This document shows positions 8,351 through 18,199 of a stretch of DNA of 31,410 nucleotides, piece by piece (the stretch's first letter is position 1; each line of letters begins with the position of its first letter). The notes under the pieces are model-generated. The model was not told the origin of the DNA, made no database searches, and saw only the letters and a list, made by a program, of their open reading frames with translations. This DNA comes from Gnetum montanum (taxonomy: Eukaryota > Streptophyta > Gnetopsida > Gnetales > Gnetaceae). The position numbers and the translations under genes are program-made. The stretch spans positions 30,080-61,489 of the forward strand of contig MNCI01022297.1 in NCBI GenBank assembly GCA_015680685.1, written 5' to 3'.

Positions 8351-9665
8351 TAGAAAAACTGAGAAGCCATGGTTATGGTCAGCATGGATAGCAATCTCCC
8401 CCATGACTAAGTTGGAAGGAGGAGATCTGAAAAATAGAACGTGGGTGTCCATTAGGTAAGACAGTAGTTACACTAGCTAGTCTTAGTTCTAGGAAAGATT
8501 TGACTTGTTGGATATTAACCAATTGTTTTTTATTTACGCTATTAGGTTTGTAAATTATCATGGCCCCAAAAGGAAAGGTTTGATCAATTATATAAGGTCC
8601 CTCCTACAATGTTTGAAATTTTTCCTTTTGAGGTATATGTGTGGGGTTCCAGTAGAGGACCTTATCTCCTGGTTGAAACCTTACTTTCCTAATTCTAAGG
8701 TCATGGCATTGCTTACTGAATGCCTTGTTCACCTCATTCAAATATAGGGCCACTAAGTGATTTTTTTCTAGCACATTAAAATTAATCAATCTTTCCTTTT
8801 ATGCTAAACTTAGGTCAAGGTTTAGATCACAGGCCATTGAGAGTGTACGAAGCTCAGATTGAATTGGGAGCATTGGAAGTTTCCCGTACACTAACTCATA
8901 GGGAGAATATCCAATAGGAAGTTTCCAAGTTTATTGGTAAGCCCAAAGAGCATCATTAAGTTTTGTACTCCAATCCTTCCTATATTTGCTAATGGTTTAC
9001 ATTAATATTTTTGTAATCTCCTGGTTGGTTACCTCTGCTTGACCGTTGGCTTGGGGGTGGTAAGGTGTTGTTAATTTATGTTCTACCCCCAAGTGTTGCA
9101 TTAATTTTCTAAATGTGGCACCTATGAAATTATTCCCATTATTAGAAATTAGTGAACAAGGCACCCCAAACCTATTTACAATATGTTGTTATATAAAACT
9201 AGTGGAAGTGGATGATGTGCAATCTGTAATAGTTTCCGCTTTAGCCCATTTTGTGCAATAGTCAACTACTACTATAATGTACACTTTCCCGTTAGACATG
9301 GGTGTGATGGGACCCATGAAGTTAATACCCCACATGTTGAAAGGTTCTAGTGGTTGAATCCAATATTGAGGACCTTCCATATGAGTGGTCATCCCCCTGT
9401 CATGTTGACAATGTTCACAAGACTTGACAAACTGGTGGGCATCCCTAAAGATTGTTGGCCAATAGTATCCTGCCATCAGGATTTTTATGGTTATGGGTCT
9501 CCTTGCATAGTGGCCTCCACAAGGTCCTTTGTGTGCATCCTGGAGAATGCATAGTTGATCTTCATCAGGGACACACCAACGAATCAGGCCATTGACACAC
9601 ACCTTGTACATGTGCCTGTTGATTTCCATGAAGTATTTGACCTGATTAAGAAATTGTTACTTCTT
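8351..9665 (-). pseudogene. pol: integrase domain of element B (catalytically dead)
   Basis: Integrase would insert the cDNA into the genome. The zinc-binding HHCC part is intact in the best open stretch (9629-9189): H-GPCGG-H, then CEHCQ. The core follows: WGINFMGP (about 9330-9310), VVVDYCTKWAKAE, LISNNG (about 9150-9135), TPYHPQANGQAEVTNQE (near 9060-9025), KDWS, DALWAY, YSPYELVYGKLP. The C-terminal region with VRFQPGDKVLYWNP (8660-8700) ends at 8379, with no chromodomain seen, as in Athila/Tat integrases. Of the DDE triad, the first Asp codon is AAC (9321-9323) and the second is AAT (9141-9143); only the Glu (9033-9035) remains. In-frame stops occur after 9189 and near 8990, 8930, 8800 and 8603. 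The protein cannot be active. Confidence 0.85.
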
Positions 9666-10330
9666 CCTAAAATATAAGTCTTGTGGAATCTCTTGATCAA
9701 GAAGATATGTGAGGATGCCATTATACCATACTACTTTTTTAGGTGTTTATTCATTTATTGCTGCAGTAAAGAAGAGTTCGTCTAAAAATTGATTATAGAG
9801 CAAGCTCTACTCCTCTCTATTATCCCGTCTTAAGTGAAAAAGATGGTTAGAGACCACATTCTCAATCCCTTTTTGATCTACCATAGTAAGATTGAATTCC
9901 TACAAGATCACAAGCCAGAGTATAACATGAGGACTCACCATTGGCTTATTCATAAGGAAGCGAATTGCACTGTGGTTCGTATGTACAAATACTTTGTAAC
10001 CTAGCACATAATGTCTAGGATTCTCTAGTGCATACACCATTTCCATTAATTCTTTCTCCTTAGTGGTGTAATTTAACTATGCCCCCACAATGCTTTGACT
10101 TGCACAATGGACATAATATGGACATTTCTTTTCATCCATCTACATGAGTACTACTCCCAAAGCATAGTTAGATGCATTTGTCATGATATGGAATGGTTTG
10201 AACTAATATGGTACTCATAGGATTGGTGTTTCTATAAGTTTTTATTTTAATTGTTGGAATGCATTTTCACATTACTTGGTCCAAATCAAAGGTGCATCTT
10301 TCTTTGTAAGTTCTACCAATGGTTTTGCAA
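9666..10330 (-). pseudogene. pol: RNase H domain of element B (degenerate)
   Basis: RNase H degrades the RNA strand during cDNA synthesis. Recognisable pieces in minus sense are FHIMTNASNYALGVVL (about 10200-10150), TTKEKELMEMVYALE (10070-10030), VFVHTNHSAIRFLMNKP (about 9990-9945) and IENVVSNHL (9870-9845). In the family the first motif is normally DAS and the third DH; here both Asp codons are Asn (10176-10178 and 9975-9977). Several stops break the frame (near 10140, 10080 and 9900). The lysine/glutamate-rich linker to IN also has stops. Confidence 0.8.
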
Positions 10331-11330
10331 TCCTAGAGAAATTCTCAATAAAGCACCAGTAGTAACTAGTGTGTCCAAGGAATGACCAAACATCTTTGAT
10401 GGTCTCTAGTTAACATGTTATTCCTTAGATGACCCTTATCTTTTCTAGGTCTACCTTAATCCCTTTCTATAAACTTTTGTGCCCTAGCACAATGCCTTCT
10501 TGGACCATGAGATGGCTATTTTGCCAATTGAGCCATAGGCTTATCTCAATACTTACTCAAGTTGGTTTGAGACTTGCTCAAATGTAGCTCCATAGGTGGA
10601 GAATTCATCCATGAAAACTTCAACACCACTACTAATTTGTTGTTAAAAGATACTAAGGACAAAGTGTTGAAATGTTACAGGGGCATTGCATAGGCCAAAT
10701 GGCATCTTACAGTATGCAAAAGTCCCCCAAGGACTCATGAATGTTGTCTTGGCTTAGTCTTTTGGTGTAATTTGGATTTGGTTATAGCCACTATAACCAT
10801 CCAAGAAACTATAATAACAATGCCTGGATATGGTGTCTAATACTTGATCCATCAATGACAAAGGAAAGTGATCCTTAAATGTTGTCATATTTAACAATCT
10901 AAAGTCAATGCAAATCTACTATTTACCATCCTTCTTCGATACAATTATGACTGGGCTAATCCACTCACTATCCACGATTAGATAGATAAACCTCTCCTTG
11001 AGGAGATTCTTTATTTCCTCTTTAATGATTTGCTTCAATTTGGGGTTTATCTGCCTTTGCAACTACCTTATAGGCTTCATAGCCAGGTCAGTGTAGATGT
11101 AGTGCTGGCATATCCTTGGATTGATTCCTATTAACTCTGGATATAGCCAAGCGAAGACTATTAACCATTTATTTAACACTTTCAACAACTTTTCTTTTTC
11201 CTCAAGAGCAAGTTTGGCATCAATGATGATTGGTATACCAATTTTTAAAAATGCATGTTCCACTCCAACTGGTAAATTTTTTAGTTCTAAGGGCTCCTGC
11301 TTGAAGTGATCAAGGATCTCCAACTCTCCC
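10331..11330 (-). pseudogene. pol: reverse transcriptase domain of element B (degenerate)
   Basis: The N-terminal part at 11323-11063 is open and carries the Athila-type stretch ELKNLPVGVEHAFL...LLKVLNKW...IGINPRICQHYIY. Downstream, minus sense, come SEWISPVIIVSKKDGK (about 10970-10925), ICIDFRLLNMTTFKDHFPL, SLMDQVLD (near 10860), FLDGYSGYNQI (10809-10777), then MSPWGTFAYCKMPFGLCNAP (10740-10680). The YxDD-box equivalent reads FMDEF (10615-10601), so the second catalytic Asp is Glu. Stops interrupt the frame just before 11063, near 10925, 10650 and repeatedly in 10340-10560. The domain order PR-RT-RH-IN is gypsy-type. Confidence 0.87.
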
Positions 11331-12060
11331 TAATAGTTATCATCATCTTCATTAGAGAGTTGGGAATGGACTTGTTCAATTTTGTCCATGCTTTCTACAT
11401 ATGCACAAGTTAAGCTCTCAATTGGCTCCATGCATATTTTGCTACTATTTAAATCAGTTATCAGCCACTAGGTCCCCTCTTTCTTTGTGGTTGCTATGTA
11501 CAAACACTGTTGAATATTAATTTCTTATGCACACAAATTATGTCCCTTAATTTATGCACTTTTGATTGACCACATCTTTTAGATGAAATTGCACCCATTA
11601 TTGTTGTATGAGATGCATGGAATACGTTTCTTCTCAATTTTTCCTAACTCATTCTCCCTAGATATTTTAAGAGATAGATCTCTTATACCCATTCGTGTAT
11701 CGACTGTGCTTAACTAAGCCTTCCCATGACAATGGGGAAGTCACTTTTGTAGTTTTCCACATTGATTACTAGAAAATCAGCAGGATAGGACTACCTAGAT
11801 ACTGTGATTATAATGTTTTCTACTAATCCCAAAGGGGCCATAATCAACTAATTTAATAATTCTAAATGGATGTTTCTCTTCTTAAAAGGTGGTAGGTTCC
11901 AAGCTTTGTACATATCATGGGAGATGAGATTAACTCTAGAACCAGAGTCAAGAAGAGCCTTGCATGGCTCTTATCCAGCAATTTGTAAAAAGATGAGCAA
12001 ACTTCCTGGATCAAATCCTTTTGTAGAAAGGTTGCCAGCCTTGATCTAGATAGAAATAGC
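11331..12060 (-). pseudogene. pol: aspartic protease region of element B
   Basis: The motif ALLDSGSRVNLIS lies at about 11955-11915, with the active-site DSGS codons at 11938-11949 on the plus strand numbering. It is followed by MYKAWNLPPFKKRNI and later by YPADFLVINVEN and FPIVMGR (near 11725). The same order is found at 30540-30790 in element F (LLDSGFGVNLIS, MYHAWNLPQLKKSNI, YPADFLVIEVNK, FLIIMGRAWL), which confirms the identification. A stop follows the QIAG just before the domain and others lie inside it. The stretch 11331-11690 is the PR-RT linker, decayed, without clear motifs. Confidence 0.8.
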
Positions 12061-14465
12061 ATGAGTTAGCATTACAGTGAGGGCGATCATCCAGAGCAGG
12101 TTGTGAGGGCTGGAGAGGACTACTAGGTCAAAAGAAAGGTTGTTTTCTTGATCGATTAGCTAGACCAATTGGTTGAAAAACTGGTTGTAAGTGTACAGCC
12201 CTTGTAGCATTTCGTTGCTATGACTATGAAGGAATTTCACCCTACATGGAGGGAGCATGAGATAACTAAGTTAAAGGTGGAGGTTTAGGTGCAAATGGAT
12301 GTGGATGATGATAAGGATATGAATATGGGTTTTCCCCTCAAGTAGATGGTGAATGTGTTCAATGGTATTTTGAAGGGTAATAGTGATGTTGGAATGATGC
12401 ATGACTTGTCAAACTTCTAGAGGAGATAGGTTGCTGAACATAGTACCTGTATGAATCTGGTTGCCTATAAGGGTACTTCTGCCTTAGTGGTGGTATTCCC
12501 CATGATTGTGGTTGGTACCATTGTGGGTACTATTCATAAGGTTGTGAAGGAGTTTCACTTGAGTAGTAAGCTTGTTGCTAGTGGAACTTTCTTGGACTAC
12601 CTTAAGGGTAAGACAATCATCTTGGAGTTTTTCTACATGCTAGGTAAGGATTTAATGCATACACCCCATACTCTTGTAAATGTGACACCATAGGGCAACA
12701 TCCCTTTGGATGTTCATATTGACAGATGTCACATTTGATTTCATCATCAGAGTTAGACTTCACGACTTTCTCTACTGCAGTAGTTTTTCCCTTACCTCTT
12801 TGGTAGACACATTTAGCTTTTTTTCACTATCTACAATTACAATCACTACTTTGCTCTTTGGATTCTTTAGCAATCTTCAAAGCGTTTTGAAACTTTTCAT
12901 CCAAAGAGTCTCATAGTTTGTCAACCTTGACTAAAATTTTAGAAATAGATTTTCGGATAGGAAAGATCTTTTTGTTCACCACTTCATCAAGTGGTAACTC
13001 CTCCTCATCACAAAATTAGAGCTCTCATTTTCTAATGGATGGATCCCTATTGTACTCTTTAACACTCTCCCTTTTTCATAGCTCACCTTCTTCTTTTACT
13101 ACCTACTCAATTAGCCTTTAAATTTTATGAGCTCTCATTTCAAACAACCTTCCTTGGGCATACACCCCAAGGATTTTTCTTTTTTCTAAGTTGAGTCCAT
13201 CTATAATGTGGTGAATTTGTTCCCTCTAATAGTAACCATGGCTAGGACATCTATGTAAGAGTGAATAATATCAACTCATGGCAGCATCCAAGGGTTCATG
13301 TGCTCCTTATTTCCAGCCTTGGATTTTCCTTCTCAGATTAAATACTCTAGAGTACATTTGATATTTATCATTGCATAGTTCTAGCATGGTAATCCATCTT
13401 CAGATAGATTCTAGTTCTAAGGACCGATACCAACTTTCAGCTTCCTTAATGAGTCTCCTTGAAAAAAGCTTAAGTTTCTACCACTCATTCTTGATTTTTT
13501 GTAAGGCATAGGAATCTTTAAAAAATTGCAGATGTGTTTGCAAATCAGAATTTTATCCCCCCTCAAATCTTGGGATATTGTTCATATTTAGGCACTTGAT
13601 TCGACCATCCTTCATATGCCTAGTTGGGCTTCTTATTACCTCTAAGCATACTTTGAGTTGCTAATAAAGGTTCATCATCATTGTTATGTTGAGGACGTCG
13701 ATGATGATTTCAACCATCCCTTTGATTTTGGTAGCCTTCACAATCATTATTATTTCATCAATCACCTTCATCACAATTGCTTTGATGGTAGCTTTCATGA
13801 GAACCATCAAATGAAGAGGAATGTTTAGAATCAAATGAAGAGGATGAATAAGAAGGTGGACCACCATTGCCACTGTGGTGTCCACCATCACTATTACGCT
13901 TTTTACAATCTCCATCATTAGATCCCTTGTTATTGCAATGTTCACCCAAGTCCCTACCTTGTCTATCACTCTTTCTTAAACCTAGTTTATGAATAGTTGA
14001 TCATAGGGTCAAGTTCACATCCACACCATCAATAACAAGGGGTGAAGAATCTTCATGTTGAAAACCTTCCAAGGGAGGATCCTTATTATCCTCTTGATCT
14101 AGTAGGAACAAGGAATTAGTGTAATGTTTCCCCTTTGTGGCTTCATGGAGTCTCTCTTGACGTTTATTCCGCTTACATTGTGTTTTAGTGGGACAATAGT
14201 TCCAAGTTTCATATCCATCCATAACGTACTCTTCGTGAAGATTTTCTATGCCCAACTTCTTAAGGGTTTTTATTAGAATTCTAGGCATAGATCTATCAAG
14301 GGGAAAAATGACATTTCCCTCCATATCACACCATCCCATTTGTTCATCCTAATGTAGGATGAAGGTGAAATTTGGCAAAAACTCATAGGGATGAGTGTAT
14401 ACCACCTTGCATTCCTATGGGATCGATGGTTGAGTATCTTTAGGCTTATGAAAAAAAGAAGACAT
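12061..14465 (-). pseudogene. gag: gag of element B (multiple stops and frameshifts)
   Basis: Gag forms the cytoplasmic particle that packages element RNA. The start is the ATG at 14465-14463 (MSS..., as in D, C and F). The N-terminal domain has VVYTHPYEFLPNFTFIL and MGWCDMEGNVIFPLDRSMP and is open at 14339-14001 after stops upstream. Then comes an S/H/G-rich linker (13949-13690; SSSSFDSKHSSSFDGSH). The conserved retrotransposon gag core lies at about 13560-13040; its relics match EPLDAAM-HYY-LLHRCP of the other copies (near 13300-13240). A Q/P/Y/W-rich C-terminal region follows (12700-12100). No CCHC zinc knuckle was seen. Plus-strand ORFs at 12451-12693 and 12710-12916 are shadows. Confidence 0.75.
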
Positions 14466-14590
14466 TTTGTAAAACAAAATGAAATTTTCAGTGTGCTTTT
14501 ATAATCATGTATAGTGGGAATTTTATTGACCTTTAGGTTCATACAATGATATTACAATTAGACCTAAATAGTGCATGTTCCACAAAAAAA

Positions 14591-14609
14591 GTCCCCGAAA
14601 ATTATGCCA
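14591..14609 (-). other. primer-binding site of element B (decayed, tRNA-Asp type)
   Basis: On the minus strand, TGGCATAATTTTCGGGGAC starts one base after the LTR end. Compared with the tRNA-Asp-type PBS TGGCGCCGTTGCCGGGGA it differs at six positions, four of them C-to-T or G-to-A. Confidence 0.7.
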
Positions 14610-14610
14610 A

Positions 14611-15510
14611 TGATGAGCAGCGAGGTATCCCTATGCCTAACCATATGAATGACAAGCATTCACGCACGATTCAATTGAGTTCTGTGAACTTTATCATTTC
14701 TAGTGCACTAGCCCTTTAGGAAGTGAATATAGACTTAAGGTCAATCATTGTCCTCTCAATTACACTTGTGATGTACGTTGGTATGGTTAAGTATAATTGA
14801 GGCATCCAATTTTTATCATTTTTTATTTATATTTAATGCTTGAAATGTAGATAAAAGGATTTTAATTAACTGATCTAAATTTCTACTTAATTAAACATTT
14901 AATTAATCCTAACATAAGCATTTGTTCCCACTTTCTGTACATGTCTTGAACCCACGTATCCACTACTTGGTGACCAAATGCTACGCTACTGGGCATAGCA
15001 AGTAACAATGCTGCTAGAATTACCAAGTGAATACGTGTTACGCTCAAAAGAGGTCATACGTATCTATCTAGCTTAATAATTTCATTAACTCAATTGCTGG
15101 AAAATATTTGCAAAATAACTAAGAATAATTAACAAATAATTGAAAACATTGAATGCATAAATAAAAGAGCTAATCTATCCAAAGTGTTGAAAGATTTATC
15201 AGAAAGCTCATCTTTATTTTTGCACACACTGTCGTGCTCAAGTACAACAATGCTCGAATAAAGATCTATACACTCAATGACTCCTACTACAGGCACTTAA
15301 GGAAAAAAATCTAACTTTTGAATGGAAAAAATGCAAGAGCTTTGCTACTAATGAAATTTGGACTCCCCATAAATGCAGCTAGTAGGTGCGTATTTATAGG
15401 TGATGGATAGACACTGTGTCAATGAGGCCTCATTGATGCAAGTCGAGATGCATCAACAGTGCCTTGTGGACTAGGCCTCGTTGACATAGCCAACCAATGA
15501 CAACTCATCA
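14611..15510 (-). mobile_element. 5' LTR of element B (900 bp, complete)
   Basis: On the minus strand the LTR starts TGATGAGTTGTCATTGG (15510) and ends ...CGCTGCTCATCA (14611), adjoining the PBS. The TATA box is at 15391-15398 (minus TATAAATA). U3 (about 15510-15400) carries a GGCCTC/CATCAA palindrome cluster. The U3-proximal third is repeated in the truncated 3' LTR. Beyond 15510 lies sequence of element D's non-coding block, so B is inserted in D. Confidence 0.85.
15419..15436. repeat. 18-bp perfect palindrome in U3 of LTR B
   Basis: TCAATGAGGCCTCATTGA is its own reverse complement. Related half-words (GGCCTC, CATCAAC, TCGAGATGCATC) surround it to 15500. The 3' LTR has a diverged version of the cluster at 3088-3195. 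Confidence 0.9.
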
Positions 15511-16250
15511 TCATTGAAGAGGATTTTTGAAAGCTCAAAAATTAAAAATTTTGATGAAGAATTTGTTTAATGAATAAAATTTATAAAGGAACACATGGTA
15601 TGATGTAGAAGATGGATGTACGAAAGACTCAGGCTACAAGAATGCCTATAGATAAGGTGCTTAATGAACTTGACCAAGGGATATGTAAGTGGATCTTCCC
15701 CATAGTAGGTACATGCCATTTTTACCCTTGCATAACCTCAACCTAAGGAGTCCATCGGTCCCATAGGTGACTAATGGATGATAGAAGTTAAGGACCACAA
15801 CCCAAAATATTCTACCTAAGAATTCAAATATGTCAAACCAAGACACAGAATTAAGAACATGGACACTGAGAGCAAGGTGAGTTATGGTCAACATAAATGG
15901 ATGATAAGAAAGGTGGAATGGAATTCCAAACAAAGGTCATAAAAAGTTCCTTGTAGAGTTCATGTTTAAAAATGACGAAAAAAGATCCATCTTTAGTCTA
16001 GACCAAAACTAACCTCTTTCAATAACTTCGCATTGCCACTCTAAGATCGATCCACCCCCTTGAGACATGCTTTTACAAAACAACCACCACTCTATGAAGA
16101 GAAGAAAAGAGATGTAGGAAGTCAGAGAGGACCTTAGTTGGAGGGGGCCTTCAGACATGGGTAACATGTCTTTTTAGTCCCATAACTAGTGCTTATAACC
16201 CATTTATTTGTCTAAGGGATGTGCTTTGAATTCCCATCATGTTTTTTTTT
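15511..16250 (-). mobile_element. element D: 3' non-coding block (fragment)
   Basis: The stretch aligns with 6912-7740 of B across its whole length, in the same orientation, and starts exactly at the border of LTR B. No coding frame is supported; the ORF at 15661-15933 is a shadow of non-coding sequence. It ends in T-runs (16232-16262) that join it directly to gag, whereas in B the two parts are about 6 kb apart. D therefore lacks gag's C-terminal half, PR, RT, RNase H and IN. Confidence 0.7.
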
Positions 16251-16269
16251 TGTTTTTTTTTTGTTTTGT

Positions 16270-17049
16270 ATTTTGTATTTCATTGTGACTAATGATGTCC
16301 TCTATAACCCCTTTGATTATTGTAAGCATGGAAATTAGTATTATTGCCTCTTTGCTCACCTCCATCATGGTGGTTCCTTCTACAGTGTCTTTCAAAATAA
16401 AAAGAGGAAGAAGAAGCAAGTACATATGAAGAGGTGTAAGAGGTAAGAGGACTACCTTCACCATGAAATCTACCAATTCCCCCTGGTTATCATAGCCATG
16501 TTCATTATTTTTCGTATCATCTTAATGCTTGTTTGATTCCTTGCCTTGGCTGCCATCTTTCTTTGAACCTGAATTGTGGATTGTAGACTACAAATTCAAG
16601 GTCACATCCTCATCAATAGTAACAATGGGTAAAGAATATTTATGCTAAGAGCCCTTAGAGGTAGGGTTCTCGTTGTTGTCTTGGTTCAATAAGAACAAGG
16701 GATTAGTGAATTGTTTTCCCTTTGCATCCTCATGATGCCTCTCTTGATGTCGATCTCACCTACATTATGTTTCAATAGGATGGTAGTCCTGAGTGTCATA
16801 ACCATTCACAATGTATTCCTCTTGAAGATCTGAGATGTCTAACTTCTTTAGAGTTTGAAGTAGCATTCCAAGCACAGATCGATTGGGGGGCAATACAATG
16901 TTGTGTTCCATATCATGCCATCATAGTTGCTCATCCTAATGTAGGATGAAGGTGAAATCAGGTACATACTCATCTATATGAGTATATATCACTTTATACT
17001 CTTGTGGGATTGGTGGTTTCATATCATTTCACCTATGTTAAGAAGACAT
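16270..17049 (-). pseudogene. gag: element D: gag N-terminal half
   Basis: The start is the ATG at 17049-17047. The frame reads YKVIYTHIDEYVPDFTFIL, then LWWHDMEHNIVLPPNRSV, matching the gag N-terminal domain of B (14440-14270) and F (28021-28140). A basic, H/N/G-rich linker follows and is lost at the T-run junction near 16270. There are four or more stops, fewer than in B. Gag N-terminal domain only; the conserved core and C-terminus are missing. Confidence 0.7.
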
Positions 17050-17179
17050 TTTGCAAACAAATAAAGTATTAGTGTGCTTTTGTAGTTATATTATTTGGGA
17101 ATGTTATTGACCTTGGGGTTCATCCAATGATATTAATGATATCTACTAAACCTAGACAGTGCATGTTTCAACAAAAAAA

Positions 17180-17197
17180 GTCCCCAATAATGATGCC
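17180..17197 (-). other. primer-binding site of element D (tRNA-Asp type, deaminated)
   Basis: On the minus strand it reads TGGCATCATTATTGGGGA. All six differences from TGGCGCCGTTGCCGGGGA are C-to-T or G-to-A. D's own LTR should follow at 17200, but plus-strand element C begins there. Confidence 0.75.
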
Positions 17198-17200
17198 AAT

Positions 17201-18072
17201 TGACAAGTCATCGGTTGGCTAGGATATCTAACAAAAAAGTTAATTTTTGATTAGCTCTAATATTGGATATGCATTATTGCATATCTGATATCGAGTCACA
17301 TGCTACGTTATCAGATATTTGATATCAAGGGATGCATGTTGACCTATAAATATAGTGCTTGGACACATGGTTTGGGCATAGGTTTTTTCAATAGAGTCGC
17401 TAAACTCTTATATCTTTATTCCGTAATCTTAGAGAATAGTCAGTGAGTTCCCACAAAGTGGATCTAAGTCAATTGTACAGAGTCTTATTCAAGTGGCAAT
17501 GTACCTAGACACATTCCATGAATGAAAATAAGATTGAGATTAATTCTTATTCATTACAACACTTTGAATTAGATTAGATTTACTTTCTATGCAATTTACT
17601 TTTCATGTACTTAGTTAATATTTACATTTCCATGCATATTAATAAAGCACAGAAGTACAACTGCTTCGAGCATGCATATGACTCTTGGTAATCCTAGCAA
17701 CACTTAACGTTTGGTAATCCAACAACATGATACATGTTTAGGATGTGCATGAAAAGTGGAATCATATGCTTTTATTAAGGTAGTTGATTATTAATTAGCA
17801 ATTAGATTAGTTGAATTGATTATAAATTGAGTTTCAACTTATTATTAATTGTAGAAAAATAAAACATAAAATAATAAAAATCATATGCCTCACTCTAGAC
17901 TAAACCATACGCGACAAAGATAACACTAGTCCAAGTGGAAAAATAATGAACTACAATCAATACATAACAATCTAGATGCCACAACTAGTCCCATGCATAG
18001 AATTTGATTAGATCATGTGTGAACACTTGTGATTCATATGGTTGAATGTAGGGGTACCTCGTCGCTCATCAT
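17201..18072 (+). mobile_element. 5' LTR of element C (872 bp)
   Basis: The LTR starts TGACAAGTCATCGGTTGGC and ends GGTACCTCGTCGCTCATCA; TGACAAG is a mutated TGATGAG terminus. U3 (17201-17343) carries GATATC words and a hairpin at 17266-17285 (GATATGCA-TTAT-TGCATATC). A TATA box TATAAATA lies at 17345-17352. R/U5 aligns with 23813-24544: in about 226 aligned bases I count about 23 differences, so the insertion is old. Confidence 0.85.
17345..17352 (+). promoter_or_regulatory. TATA box of LTR C
   Basis: TATAAATA follows GACC directly downstream of the GATATC cluster. The same arrangement is seen at 23814-23820 in the 3' LTR. Confidence 0.6.
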
Positions 18073-18073
18073 T

Positions 18074-18091
18074 GGCACCGTTGCCAGGGAT
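18074..18091 (+). other. primer-binding site of element C (tRNA-Asp type)
   Basis: TGGCACCGTTGCCAGGGA begins two bases after the LTR end. It differs from TGGCGCCGTTGCCGGGGA at two positions, both G-to-A. This PBS type is characteristic of Athila elements. Confidence 0.85.
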
Positions 18092-18199
18092 GGTGTTAGT
18101 TATCTAGATTAGTTATATCACAAATGATCACTGTAAAAGTATTAATAATTTTTCAAAAAACATTAATATTTTAAGTCACGCACATTATCAAACAAAATC

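Noticed and set aside
12451-12916. Plus-strand ORFs over B's gag
   Set aside because: They are antisense to gag's Q/P-rich C-terminal region, with no family resemblance.
13661-13969. Methionine/isoleucine-rich 102-residue minus ORF
   Set aside because: It is a frame-shifted reading of gag's S/H/G-rich linker; the 13758-13949 frame is the credible one. The same applies to 16237-16476 in D and 28511-28807 in F.
17180-17200. tRNA gene fragment (resembling the tRNA-Asp 3' end)
   Set aside because: Only the 18-bp primer-binding site is present, next to LTRs; no cloverleaf sequence is seen there or elsewhere in the window.
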